Assembly (NCBI GenBank): GCA_945903545.1
Contig: CAMDOO010000038.1
Span: forward strand, 1 to 32,312
Length of the DNA stretch: 32,312 nucleotides
Origin: Opitutus sp. GAS368
GTDB taxonomy: Bacteria > Verrucomicrobiota > Verrucomicrobiia > Opitutales > Opitutaceae
Direction: 5' to 3'
Each line of letters opens with the position of its first letter. Within the stretch, counting starts at the first letter, position 1. The notes beneath the pieces were generated by a model. It did no database searches and was not told the origin of the DNA. It was given only the letters and a program-made list of their open reading frames with translations. Of this stretch, positions 1 through 7,937 are shown piece by piece. The translations under genes were made by a program, and so were the position numbers.

Positions 1-30
1 CGGACTCTGCGTGAAAAACTTCAGGGGAGA

Positions 31-1809
31 TCATATTCCACTCAGGGTGCGGAGCAGGCGGGCGTTGTCGGCTGCGCTCTTCACCGCGATACGGACGCAG
101 TGGGTCCCGAGGCGAGGGCTCATTGATGCGGCGTTACGAACGAAGACCCCTTCGCCCCGGGCGGCCTGGACGACCATGGCGGCATCTGGTCCGGCGGACG
201 GCAGGTGGCAGAGCAGGAAGTTCGCGATGCCGGGGAGGACATCCCAGCCGAGGGTGGCGAGTCCGGCGGCGAGCTCGCGCCGCAGGTCGTGGGTCTCGGC
301 GTAGCGTGCCGCATAGTAGCCCGGATCCTGCAGGGCGCGAACCGCCGCCACTTGGGCGGGCAGGCTCACGACCCACGGTGGCGTGATGGCGCGGAGGGCC
401 TCGAGCTGGTGACGCCCGCCGCAGAGGTAGGCCGCGCGGGCCCCGCTCAGGGCGTACACCTTGGACATCGATTTGCAGACGATCACGTTCTCGCTGGCTG
501 CGGCGAAGCCCTCGATCGACTCGGAGATTGGAAGCCCGTGCTTCGCTGAAGCCCCGCAGGGCGCGACCGTTGAGGCGGTCGCGGCGTATTCCACGTACGT
601 TTCATCGACCCAGACGCGCGTGGTCCATGGGACCCGCGCGAGGATGCGTTCCAATTCACGCCCCGGGATGTGGCGGCCCGTCGGGCTGTTGGGATTCACG
701 AGCACGACAAGATCATAGCGGTCGGCCAGGGCGGCCTCGAGGCACTGGAGGTCGACGGCATAGCCCTGTTCACGGGTCAGGGTCAGCCGGTCCACGCGGC
801 ACCCGATGACTTTCTCCAACACGTGCGCGTACTCGCCGTAGGTGGGATCGAGGATCAGGACTTGGGAGTCGGGGGTCAGCCAGTGCCGGAGCGCGCGGAA
901 GATCAGGTCCGATGAACCCCCGCCGGGCAGGATGTTCCAAGGGGCCACTCCCCGGGCGGCGGCGATCTCAGTGATCAGGCCGTCGCAGCTGGTGGGCGGG
1001 GAGGTCCGCAGGAGCCACGGCAGGTGCTCATTCAAGGATGAGATCACGCCGGGCGCCGGAGGGAACCACGCGTCGAGCACGTCGGCATTGAGGATCGTGC
1101 GGCTGCGCTCGAGGTGATCGAAGCGCTCGCCGATTGCGTCGAAGAAGGCCCCGCCGTGAAAACACGGCGCGGGCGGATGGAAGGGGAAGGCCAGGCGCCA
1201 GTCCGTGCGTTCGCAGAGCCGGTCGAGGAGACCGTGGTACTCGGCCGCGCTGGCGCGGAGCTCGGCGGTGTCGCCCACCATCAGGTCGTAGGTCACCGCT
1301 CCCGAGCGGGTGGAGTGTCCGGTCGGGCGCAGGCCCACGCGGGCGTAGAGGCCCGCGATCTCGCGGCGGCCGATCACGACGATGCGCGTTCCGCCGTGCG
1401 ATTCGACCCAGCGCAGGGCCGCGTACATCAGCAGCGTGGCGATCTCACTGCCGCGGTGGGAGCGCGGCACGGTGAGGAGGCGCACCTCCCAAAGGCCGTC
1501 GTCCACCGTGAAGGGCAGCTGGGCCCGCGGGAAATACTTGTCGATCGAGTAGGCCGGGCTGCCCGGGGGCGTGAGGCTCACGAAGCCGCCCACGGCACCG
1601 CCGATCCGGGCGACGAGGTTGAGGTTGTAGGCGTCGAGCGCGTCGGCGAGGCGCCCGGCGGGGTTGGCCGTGTGCTGGCCGAGTTCGAGGGCGTAGACCT
1701 CGTGGCGGAGCGCGGCGATGTGCTCGCGCTCAGGCGCCGTGGCGAGCCCCACGCAATAACGGGCAGTTTCCGTGGTGCGGGCAGTGGGGGTGATCGTGGT
1801 GGCATTCAT
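31..1809 (-). CDS. GNAT acyltransferase-PLP aminotransferase fusion protein
   Basis: 592-aa protein with two fused enzymes. Residues about 15-180 look like a GNAT-type N-acyl/acetyltransferase; the stretch LRHEVYALE followed by a conserved Asp/Asn-rich segment resembles the FeeM/autoinducer-synthase branch of that fold. Residues about 230-592 are a fold-type I class I/II aminotransferase of the histidinol-phosphate/CobD type: GGGSSDLIFRAL cofactor loop, NPNSPTG, WVDETYVEYA with the cofactor Asp, and SMSKVYALSG carrying the Schiff-base lysine (Lys450). Both halves look intact, so transamination and acyl transfer may act on one metabolite, presumably in the cytoplasm. Substrates are unknown. 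The ATG at 1809 is preceded by a C/T-rich leader with no Shine-Dalgarno. It is a lone minus-strand gene; the window begins only 30 bases past its stop. The aminotransferase call is firm, the acyltransferase subtype is tentative. Confidence 0.9.
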   Translation of the reverse strand: MNATTITPTARTTETARYCVGLATAPEREHIAALRHEVYALELGQHTANPAGRLADALDAYNLNLVARIGGAVGGFVSLTPPGSPAYSIDKYFPRAQLPFTVDDGLWEVRLLTVPRSHRGSEIATLLMYAALRWVESHGGTRIVVIGRREIAGLYARVGLRPTGHSTRSGAVTYDLMVGDTAELRASAAEYHGLLDRLCERTDWRLAFPFHPPAPCFHGGAFFDAIGERFDHLERSRTILNADVLDAWFPPAPGVISSLNEHLPWLLRTSPPTSCDGLITEIAAARGVAPWNILPGGGSSDLIFRALRHWLTPDSQVLILDPTYGEYAHVLEKVIGCRVDRLTLTREQGYAVDLQCLEAALADRYDLVVLVNPNSPTGRHIPGRELERILARVPWTTRVWVDETYVEYAATASTVAPCGASAKHGLPISESIEGFAAASENVIVCKSMSKVYALSGARAAYLCGGRHQLEALRAITPPWVVSLPAQVAAVRALQDPGYYAARYAETHDLRRELAAGLATLGWDVLPGIANFLLCHLPSAGPDAAMVVQAARGEGVFVRNAASMSPRLGTHCVRIAVKSAADNARLLRTLSGI

Positions 1810-1918
1810 GGGAGGAGGGGGGCGGGAAAGGGCGGATCTGCCTGGACCATGCGCATTCGATGAGCCGAAAAGATCATGCCCCGGTCCAAAATTTCCCGTT
1901 TTTCTGATTCCCGGATGA

Positions 1919-2018
1919 TTTCACGCCGAGACACAGAGGGCGCGGAGCCCAAGCCGTTGGTTTTGGATTTCGGCTGTCCTCTTCCGGTCTCCGTGAACTT
2001 CGTGTCCCTGGGTGAAAC
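1919..2018. repeat. imperfect inverted repeat of the 'ACACAGAG/CTCCGTG' type
   Basis: Two arms face each other in the gap between genes. The left arm (1919-1947) contains GAGACACAGAGG and CGCGGAG; the right arm (1989-2018) contains CTCCGTGAACTTCGTGTC and ends GGGTGAAA. Related sequence recurs at 2963-2993 and 29820-29848. It resembles the widely scattered 'cacagagacacggag' intergenic repeats of GC-rich bacteria. No gene is supported in 1810-2070 apart from this repeat. Confidence 0.6.
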
Positions 2019-2070
2019 CACATCCGGCGGATCGGGGTCATCGCGGCCGGCCCCGCGGGCAAGCCCTGCC

Positions 2071-2946
2071 TTACTTCTCTGCCAGGGCGCGAGTGATGGC
2101 GGACTCGAGCTCGGCGCCGCGCAGGTCGCGGCCGATGATGCGGCCCGTGGGGTCGAGGAGGTAGGTGGCGGGGATGCTGTTCACGCCGTATTTCACCGCC
2201 AATTTGTTGTCCCAATGGCCGCCGTCGAAGAACTGTGGCCAGGTCATGCCATGCTGGCGCGTGAACTGGGCGACGGTGCTGCCCTCGCCGCGCCGGTCGA
2301 GGCTCACGCCCACGATCGCAAAGCCCTGGGTCCGGAATTTTTGGTAGGCCCGCACCACGTTGGGCGCCTCGGCGACGCACGGCCCGCACCAGGTGGCCCA
2401 GAAGTCGACGAGCACCACCTGGCCGCGCAGCGCGGCGAGCGAGAGCGGGCGGCCCTCGTGGTCCTTTTCGGAAAAGTCCGGGAAGACCGCGCCGACGACC
2501 AGGCCGGCGCGCGCCTGCTCCGCCGCCACGCGCCGGTCGATCGCGGCGATGATGGAGTCGACCTCGGTGGCGAGGGTGGAGCCGGGGAACTCGGTTTTGA
2601 TCCGCCGGATCAGGGCCCGGCTGCGCTCGGGCGCACCCAGCTCAAGGAACAGGCTGCCCTGCAGTGCGAGCACCTGGGTGGCTTCCTCGGGACGGTCCTG
2701 GCGGCTGGCTTTGAAATGGGCTTCGAGCCCGGCGAGTTCCGTGGCGAAGTCCGCCTCGGTCCTGCCCCCGCCGGAGAGGCGGGTCTGCACGGCCTTGAGC
2801 AGGCGCTCCATCTCCGGGCTGAGCTCGGCCTCGGCGACGGCGGTCTTGGTCAGGGTCGTGCTGCGCGTGCGGACGAAACCGGCCGTGAGCGCGCCGAGGA
2901 GGAGGGCGAAAACGAAGGCGACGGTGATCCGGGTGCGGGGGGACAT
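2071..2946 (-). CDS. TlpA-like membrane-anchored thioredoxin
   Basis: 291-aa protein. Residues 5-24 form an N-terminal membrane anchor or signal. Residues about 40-145 are a helical, tetratricopeptide-like spacer. Residues about 150-290 are a TlpA/ResA-type redoxin domain with VDFWATWCGPC (Cys187, Cys190) and the cis-proline segment NSIPATYLLD. Such proteins act outside the cytoplasmic membrane as thiol-disulfide reductants. It lies downstream of a close paralogue (3050-3898) with the same domain order, so a tandem duplication is likely. The two may be cotranscribed, although the 103-base gap contains two repeat elements. The start at 2946 directly precedes the hydrophobic segment and lacks a Shine-Dalgarno. 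The partner protein is unknown. Confidence 0.9.
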   Translation of the reverse strand: MSPRTRITVAFVFALLLGALTAGFVRTRSTTLTKTAVAEAELSPEMERLLKAVQTRLSGGGRTEADFATELAGLEAHFKASRQDRPEEATQVLALQGSLFLELGAPERSRALIRRIKTEFPGSTLATEVDSIIAAIDRRVAAEQARAGLVVGAVFPDFSEKDHEGRPLSLAALRGQVVLVDFWATWCGPCVAEAPNVVRAYQKFRTQGFAIVGVSLDRRGEGSTVAQFTRQHGMTWPQFFDGGHWDNKLAVKYGVNSIPATYLLDPTGRIIGRDLRGAELESAITRALAEK

Positions 2947-2962
2947 GAGATCCGGATGGTTT

Positions 2963-2993
2963 CTTACAGGAGGGCACGGAGAAAACGGAGGAA
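2963..2993. repeat. half copy of the 'cacggag' intergenic repeat
   Basis: Contains GGGCACGGAGAAAACGGAGG, similar to arms at 1919-1947 and 29820-29848. It is followed by a short direct repeat of CAGTCCCC at about 3004-3016. It sits between the two thioredoxin genes. Confidence 0.45.
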
Positions 2994-3027
2994 TTTATCT
3001 CTCAGTCCCCAGTCCCCAAAACCATCG

Positions 3028-3062
3028 CGGCCGGGTCGTCGACCCAGCCCTACCTTCGATCA
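3028..3062 (-). repeat. REP-like element, family C, overlapping a gene end
   Basis: On the minus strand it reads GTAGGGCTGGGTCGACGACC and continues with CGGCCG: a GTAG head followed by a short hairpin (GGGTCG/CGACCC). The same sequence, identical over about 35 bases with flank, is at 27629-27663. The GTAG head supplies the TAG stop codon of the upstream thioredoxin gene (stop at 3050-3052), and its flank encodes that protein's last residues, SDRR. Confidence 0.75.
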
Positions 3063-3898
3063 CTTTTTGGGAGGGCCTGGTCGAGGGCGGCGGCGAGGGC
3101 GGGGCCGCGGAGGTTCTTGCCGATGATCTTGCCGTCGCGGTCGAGGAGGTAGGTGGCGGGGATGCTGTTCACGCCGTATTTCGCCGCGAGTTCGTTCTGC
3201 CAGTACTTGCCGTCGAAGAACTGCCGCCAGGGCATTTCCTGGTCCTGGGTGAACTTCGCGAACCGCGGGCCGTCGCCGGCGCGGTCGAGGCTGATGCCGA
3301 CGATCTCGAAGCCGCGGGCATGGTAGTCCTTGTAGGCCTTCACGACCGTCGGCAGCTCGGCGATGCATGGGCCGCACCACATGGCCCAGAAATCGACGAG
3401 CACGACCTTGCCGCGATAGTCCTGCAGCGCGAGCGGCTTGCCGGTGGAGTCGTTGACGGCGAAGAGCGGGAAGGCGCTGCCGACCTTGAGCGCGCTCTGG
3501 ATGCGCATCACGGCCGCCTGCGCTTCAACCTGCGCGATCTCAGCATCCATCTTCGCGGCGTACTCGCCTTGAGGGAAGTCCACCTTGATTTTCCGGAAGG
3601 CGGCGAGGGCCTGGTCGGGATCCTCCAGCACCTCGAGGTAGAGCATGCCTTTCATGAGCAGGACCACGGCGACATCGTCGGACTTGTCACTTTGGTACTT
3701 GGTCAGCAGGGCATCGAATTCCCGGAGCTCGGGCGCCATGGCCTCGGCGGTGGTCTCGCCCTTCTTGATCTTGGTCTGGACCTTCTGGACGAGTTTTTGG
3801 AATTCGCCTTGGATCGGCTTGGGAACGCTGGCGGCGGATAACGGGCTGGTGGCGAGGAGGCCGGTGAGCAGGGCGGCGGCGAAGAGACGGATTTTCAT
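3050..3898 (-). CDS. TlpA-like secreted thioredoxin, paralogue of the 2071-2946 gene
   Basis: 282-aa protein with the layout of its neighbour: signal peptide or anchor (residues 1-23, hydrophobic core ending SAAS), helical spacer (25-135), TlpA-type redoxin domain with VDFWAMWCGPC (Cys175, Cys178) and NSIPATYLLD. The reading frame is open 84 bases further upstream, but the ATG at 3898 is chosen because a typical signal sequence (MKIRLFAAALL) begins there. The leader is CCCCCTTTTCCCC, with no Shine-Dalgarno. Two tiny membrane-protein genes lie immediately upstream on the same strand and may share its transcript. Its stop codon falls inside a REP-like element. Expected role: periplasmic thiol reductant; target not identifiable. 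Confidence 0.9.
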   Translation of the reverse strand: MKIRLFAAALLTGLLATSPLSAASVPKPIQGEFQKLVQKVQTKIKKGETTAEAMAPELREFDALLTKYQSDKSDDVAVVLLMKGMLYLEVLEDPDQALAAFRKIKVDFPQGEYAAKMDAEIAQVEAQAAVMRIQSALKVGSAFPLFAVNDSTGKPLALQDYRGKVVLVDFWAMWCGPCIAELPTVVKAYKDYHARGFEIVGISLDRAGDGPRFAKFTQDQEMPWRQFFDGKYWQNELAAKYGVNSIPATYLLDRDGKIIGKNLRGPALAAALDQALPKSDRR

Positions 3899-3994
3899 GG
3901 GGAAAAGGGGGCGCGGATGGGTCGCCGTGGCCGCGGCGGCGGATGGCGGGATTGAGCAAGTTGCCACCGCGTTGTTTTTCAAGCGGAGAAGCGA

Positions 3995-4141
3995 TCACCG
4001 TTTGTGACCCGGGCGGGGGGCGGACCGCCGGCGGTGACTGACGGGCACGGGAGTGCGGGAAGAGGGGCGGGCTTCCGCCTCGGTTTCGTCGAGGATGACG
4101 AGGCCGACCAACAGGCCGATGATGATGGCAGCTAAGATCAT
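3995..4141 (-). CDS. 48-aa single-span membrane protein (hypothetical)
   Basis: Small open frame from ATG 4141. It begins MILAAIIIGLLVGLVIL, one clear membrane helix, followed by the acidic DETEAEA and then a basic Arg/Pro-rich tail ending PRPGHKR. It lies 21 bases after the stop of another small membrane ORF (4163-4333) and 96 bases before the TlpA-like gene at 3898, all on the same strand. No family recognised. Support comes from the helix at the N-terminus and the compact spacing; length alone would not justify it. Confidence 0.5.
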   Translation of the reverse strand: MILAAIIIGLLVGLVILDETEAEARPSSRTPVPVSHRRRSAPRPGHKR

Positions 4142-4162
4142 GGGGAAGGGAGCGGCGATGCT

Positions 4163-4333
4163 TCAAAAGGCCCTTGCGAGCTTCATGGCCGGGGTGGAGG
4201 CGGGTTCGCGGTCGAGCCAGGCGGTTTCGTGGGCGGAAGCCCGCGCGCCCAAGGCCAGGGCGAGAAGGACGAGGACCAGCACGGCGATGGCGATGATCCG
4301 GGGTAGTTGGGAGGAGGGTGAAACCGTGTTCAT
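4163..4333 (-). CDS. 56-aa single-span membrane protein (hypothetical)
   Basis: From ATG 4333 it starts MNTVSPSSQLPRII, then a strong hydrophobic helix (AIAVLVLVLLALALG, residues about 14-30) and a polar tail containing ETAWLDREPAS. The frame is open to 4459, but the upstream part consists of a REP-like repeat, so the internal ATG is preferred. It heads the compact minus-strand group with the 48-aa ORF and the two TlpA-like genes. A role as a small membrane partner is inference from position only. Confidence 0.5.
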   Translation of the reverse strand: MNTVSPSSQLPRIIAIAVLVLVLLALALGARASAHETAWLDREPASTPAMKLARAF

Positions 4334-4413
4334 ACCGCGGTCCATGCGGACGAAGTGCGGCAAAAGGATCATGGTCCGCGCCGCGCGGGCAGCGCGGACA
4401 TCTGGGGCGCTTA

Positions 4414-4506
4414 AAAATACTGTAGCCGGGGTCGGCGACCCCGGTTTGGCATGCGTCACGCGTGATCCGCCTGCACCGGGGTCAACGACCCCGGCTACAG
4501 TATTAC
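4414..4506. repeat. inverted pair of REP-like elements, family A
   Basis: First element 4422-4444 reads GTAGCCGGGGTCG, then GC, then GACCCCGG; the second, 4476-4498, is its mirror ending CGACCCCGGCTAC. Flanks AATACT and AGTATT extend the symmetry. Each is a GTAG head plus an 8-bp stem with a 3-base loop, and the pair is arranged head-out like a BIME. Further copies: 9337-9359, 12139-12161, 22888-22910 and 22942-22964. It lies between the kinase stop and the small membrane-protein genes. Confidence 0.85.
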
Positions 4507-4516
4507 TAAAGTGGCC

Positions 4517-7192
4517 CTATTTCCGGAGGAACGGGGCGAACTGCGGATGCGCGTCGCGCCAGATCCGGAGCTCGGCGGACCAGCGCTCGACCTCGTCGGG
4601 CCGGCCGAGCGCGAGGGAGAGGTCCATCAGGTCCTGCAAGCCCCGGCCCAGCCAGAGATGGTGGGGCAGCGGCATGACGGCCTCACGCCGTTTCATGCCC
4701 TCGTAGCCGGAGCGGAGCGGCTCCTCGGCGGCGGCGAAATTTTTCAATCCGGCGAGCGCCGCGCCCCACAGGCAGGCCGCATGGAAGGTGCCCCAGTCGT
4801 CCGGCCGCGTGGAGCTCCGGAGTTGGTGACACTCGCGGGCGGCGATCTCGGCCTCGGCGAACTTGCGTTCCTCCAGCAGCACCACGGCGGAGAGGGCGCG
4901 GAAGTAAGCCTGCTGCCAGGCGTCGCCGGGCTGGTGGACATGGGTGATCTTGCGCAGCTCAAACAGCAGCGACTCGATCTCGGCGAGCGTGCCCTGCTGG
5001 CTCAGGATGGTGTTGAGACGGTCGGCGGAGGCGACGCTGCCGGAGGATTTCAGGCGTTCGCGGATCGCCGAGGCCTCGGTGTAGAGCTTGATGGCCTCGA
5101 GTACCTTCGTGGGCATGTCCTCCCGCACGGCGTACGCCACGCCGAGGAAATTGAGCGAGCTGGCGACCTCGAGGTGGTCGTGACCCAGCACGCGCACATT
5201 CATGTCGCGCGCCTCGGTGAGCAGGTCGACGGCCTCGACGATCCGGCCCTGCTGGAGCTGGACAAAACCCAGGCGTTTCAGCGAGAGGGCGAGGTCGGCG
5301 CTGGCGCCGGCGGGCCGTTGCAGGGTGATGGCCTCGTGGAGGTAGGACTCGGCGGCGGGCAGTTGGCCCTGCCGGATCAGCACCCAGCCGAGGTTGCCGA
5401 GGGTCCGGGCGAGGTCGGGGCGCGCGCTGTCGCCGAGCCGGCCCTGGAGGTCGCGCGCCTCACGCAGGGTTTTTTCCGCCGCGGGCAGCCGGTTGGCTGC
5501 GCTTTGCACGAGGCCGAGGTAGTTCAGCGTCCGGCCGACATCGGGGTGCGAGGCGCCCTGCGACTGGCGGCGCAGGTCGAGCGCGCGGGCGAGCTTGGCC
5601 TCGGCGGACGCGAGCTGGCCGATGCTGAGCGAGATGCCGCCGAGGGTCTCGAGGAACTCGGCCTTCATCTCGGGCTGCGACGGGAGCTCATCGCCGAGCT
5701 CCTGGGCCGAGATGTCGAGGTAGCGGCCGAGCACGTCCTTGTCGCCCTCGACGGCGCCGAGCAGCACGAGGTTGCGGACAAAGCGCCGCATGAAGGCCGC
5801 CATCTGGGCCTGCTCGTGCTCGGCGCGGCGGGCGCGGTGCATGCGGGCACGGCTCACCGCCAAGCCCACCAGCAGCGCGGCGGCGATCGCGAATTGCACC
5901 ACGAACATCGACAGGGCGGCGCCGGCGGAGCCGGTCACGGCGACGAACAGCGTGATCACGAGGGCGATCCCGGTCGCGACGGCGATCCGTTGGCGCTGGA
6001 TCAGCTTGCCGAGGCGGTAGGGCACGCTCGGCGGCCGGGCCAGGACGGGCTCGTTCCGCAGGTAGCGGCCGAGGTCGGCGGTGAGGCCGACCACGGTCTC
6101 GTAGCGGCGGGCGCGGTTCTTCTCCAGCGCCTTCATCACGATCCAGTCGAGGTCGCCGCAGAGGGTGGAGACGAGCTGGGAGGCGCCGAGGCCGCGCTGC
6201 TTGGCGACGGTGGTCTGCTCGTCACCGGGCAGCGTGCGCAACCGGCTCGAGGGCCGGGGCGGCTCGACCTCGCGGATCGTGCGCCGGAAGTCGTCGATCC
6301 CACCCTGAGACAGGGCCTTGGCATCGAACGGCTGCACCCCGGTGAGCAATTCATAGAGCAGCACCCCGAGGCTGTAGATGTCGCTGCGGGTATCGATATC
6401 GAGGCTGCTCATCTCGGCCTGCTCGGGACTCATGTAGGCGGGCGTGCCGATGAAGTGCTCGAAGGCGGTGAAGAGAGTGCGCTCGGTGAGGCGGCCCTGC
6501 GTGGCCTTGGCGATGCCGAAGTCGATCACCTTGGGCAGGGCCACACCGTCGTGCAGCGTCACGAGAATGTTCGACGGCTTGATGTCGCGGTGGATGACCC
6601 CCTTCTGGTGCGCGTGCTGGATCGCGTGGCCGACCTGGGTAAACAGCTCGAGCCGGGCGGGGGTGGTCAGGTTGTGCTGGTTGCAGAAATCGGTGATCCG
6701 GACGCCGCGGACCAGCTCCATCACGAAGTAGGGCCGGCCCTGCGCGGTGGCGCCGCCGTCGAAGACTCGCGCGATATTGGGGTGGTCCATCAGCGCGAGG
6801 GCCTGCCGCTCGGCCTCGAAGCGGGCGACGACTGCCTTGGTGTCCATGCCGAGCTTGATCACCTTGAGCGCGACGCGCCGGCGGACGGGTTCCTCCTGCT
6901 CGGCCATGTAGACGACCCCGCAGCCGCCCTCGCCGATTTTCTGGAGCAGTTTGTAGCGGCCGATGCGGGCGCCCGGCATTTCCTCCGCGGCCGCGCGGGC
7001 GTCCGGGATCGTGGGGGAGGGGGTGGCCGGGGAAACCTCGAGAAAGTCCCCGGCGTCGGCATCGGCCTGCAGCAGGGCCTCGAGCCGCTTTCGCAGCGCG
7101 GCGTCGCCGGCGCAAAGCCGGTCGAGCTGGGCGGCGCGGTCTGCCGGGGCAACCTCAAGCAGCTGGATGAAGCAATCCTCCTCGCGGTTCAT
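4517..7192 (-). CDS. PknB-type Ser/Thr protein kinase with transmembrane segment and TPR repeats
   Basis: 891 aa. Residues 1-75 form a short helical N-terminus of the kind found on kinases paired with ECF sigma factors. The kinase domain spans about 80-345: glycine loop GEGGCGVVY (87-95), VALK lysine (Lys110), HRDIKPSNIL (201-210), DFG (224-226), and TPAYMSPEQAE in the activation segment. All catalytic residues are present, so it should be active. One or two membrane segments follow at about 405-450 (ATGIALVITLFVAVTG and a second stretch). The remaining ~430 residues are TPR repeats, several with the YLHEAITLQR/ARALDLRRQ pattern, probably a protein-binding sensor part. It starts 30 bases after the sigma-factor stop, so the two genes are probably one operon in which the kinase tunes the sigma factor; this arrangement is common in Planctomycetes and Verrucomicrobia. 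Confidence 0.95.
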   Translation of the reverse strand: MNREEDCFIQLLEVAPADRAAQLDRLCAGDAALRKRLEALLQADADAGDFLEVSPATPSPTIPDARAAAEEMPGARIGRYKLLQKIGEGGCGVVYMAEQEEPVRRRVALKVIKLGMDTKAVVARFEAERQALALMDHPNIARVFDGGATAQGRPYFVMELVRGVRITDFCNQHNLTTPARLELFTQVGHAIQHAHQKGVIHRDIKPSNILVTLHDGVALPKVIDFGIAKATQGRLTERTLFTAFEHFIGTPAYMSPEQAEMSSLDIDTRSDIYSLGVLLYELLTGVQPFDAKALSQGGIDDFRRTIREVEPPRPSSRLRTLPGDEQTTVAKQRGLGASQLVSTLCGDLDWIVMKALEKNRARRYETVVGLTADLGRYLRNEPVLARPPSVPYRLGKLIQRQRIAVATGIALVITLFVAVTGSAGAALSMFVVQFAIAAALLVGLAVSRARMHRARRAEHEQAQMAAFMRRFVRNLVLLGAVEGDKDVLGRYLDISAQELGDELPSQPEMKAEFLETLGGISLSIGQLASAEAKLARALDLRRQSQGASHPDVGRTLNYLGLVQSAANRLPAAEKTLREARDLQGRLGDSARPDLARTLGNLGWVLIRQGQLPAAESYLHEAITLQRPAGASADLALSLKRLGFVQLQQGRIVEAVDLLTEARDMNVRVLGHDHLEVASSLNFLGVAYAVREDMPTKVLEAIKLYTEASAIRERLKSSGSVASADRLNTILSQQGTLAEIESLLFELRKITHVHQPGDAWQQAYFRALSAVVLLEERKFAEAEIAARECHQLRSSTRPDDWGTFHAACLWGAALAGLKNFAAAEEPLRSGYEGMKRREAVMPLPHHLWLGRGLQDLMDLSLALGRPDEVERWSAELRIWRDAHPQFAPFLRK

Positions 7193-7222
7193 GGTGGTGC
7201 TCGGTCCCGCGGGAGCGGCGGG

Positions 7223-7819
7223 TCACTCCTTGATCGCGGCGTACAGCCAGGCGCGGGCGAAGGTCCAATCGCGCTTGGCTGTCGGGGTGGAGATGGCGAG
7301 GGTCTCGGCGGCCTGCTCGATGGTGAGGCCGGCGAAATAGCGGAGCTTCACGAGCTGGGCCTTGCGCGGGTGCTCGAGCGCGAGGCGGTCGAGGGCGTCG
7401 TTGACGGCGAGTAGTTCATCATCGGCACCCGGGCCGGGGACCTCGATGGCACCAGTGGCGTTCAGGTTGACGCGCTCCAGACCGCCGCCGTGGCGGACGG
7501 CGTGGCGCTTGCGGGCGCGGTCGATCAGGATGCGGCGCATGGCTTCGGCCGCGGCTCCGAAGAAATGCGCCCGGTTCTGCCAGGCGGGCTGTTCGTCGCC
7601 GCCGAGGCGCAGCCAGGCCTCGTGCACGAGTGCGGTGGGCTGGAGGGTCTGTCCGGCGAGTTCGCGCGACAGCTTCGACGCGGCGAGCTTCCGCAGTTCG
7701 GCGTAGACCAGCTCGAGCAGGCGCTCCTGGGCCTTGGGATCGCCGCTTTCGATCTGGTGCAGGATCAGGGTCACGTCTTGCACGGGCCGAGAGATGGCCA
7801 AGGCCCCGGGTTGAGGCAA
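7223..7819 (-). CDS. ECF-family RNA polymerase sigma factor (TIGR02999-like)
   Basis: 198 aa. The region-2-like start has AQERLLELVYAELRKLAA and the characteristic GQTLQPTALVHEAWLRL. Next come RAHFFGAAAEAMRRILIDRA and, at the C-terminus, a region-4 helix-turn-helix (LVKLRYFAGLTIEQAAETL, then STPTAKRDW). These match the sigma-70 ECF group that directs specialised promoters and is usually linked to a Ser/Thr kinase; here the kinase is the next gene, 30 bases downstream. No anti-sigma factor gene is visible. The ATG at 7819 is used; a later GTG start near residue 13 is possible. Its regulon cannot be read from this window. Confidence 0.93.
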   Translation of the reverse strand: MPQPGALAISRPVQDVTLILHQIESGDPKAQERLLELVYAELRKLAASKLSRELAGQTLQPTALVHEAWLRLGGDEQPAWQNRAHFFGAAAEAMRRILIDRARKRHAVRHGGGLERVNLNATGAIEVPGPGADDELLAVNDALDRLALEHPRKAQLVKLRYFAGLTIEQAAETLAISTPTAKRDWTFARAWLYAAIKE

Positions 7820-7890
7820 TGGCTGAGATGGAGCTGCCGCGCATGGAAGGGTGGGTGCGGCGGTCCTCAGCCGCCCTTAACCGCTGCAAG

Positions 7891-7919
7891 CCAGGTCGCG
7901 TGAGGACACGCGTCCCTAC
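7891..7919 (-). repeat. REP-like element, family E
   Basis: The minus strand reads GTAGGGACGCGTGTCCTCAC, then GCGACC: a GTAG head with a CGCGTG/CACGCG stem and 4-base loop. It lies between the sugar-dehydrogenase stop and the sigma-factor start. Single copy in the window. Confidence 0.65.
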
Positions 7920-7937
7920 CCTATGAAACGGATCAAC

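Noticed and set aside
1806-2021. 71-aa minus-strand ORF upstream of the GNAT-aminotransferase gene
   Set aside because: It translates the intergenic repeat (VSPRDTKFTETG-type peptide) and has no coding features.
4511-7414. 967-codon open frame on the plus strand opposite the kinase gene
   Set aside because: Its amino acid make-up is the repetitive Gly/Ala/Glu/Arg of an antisense frame in GC-rich DNA, while the opposite strand encodes an unmistakable kinase.
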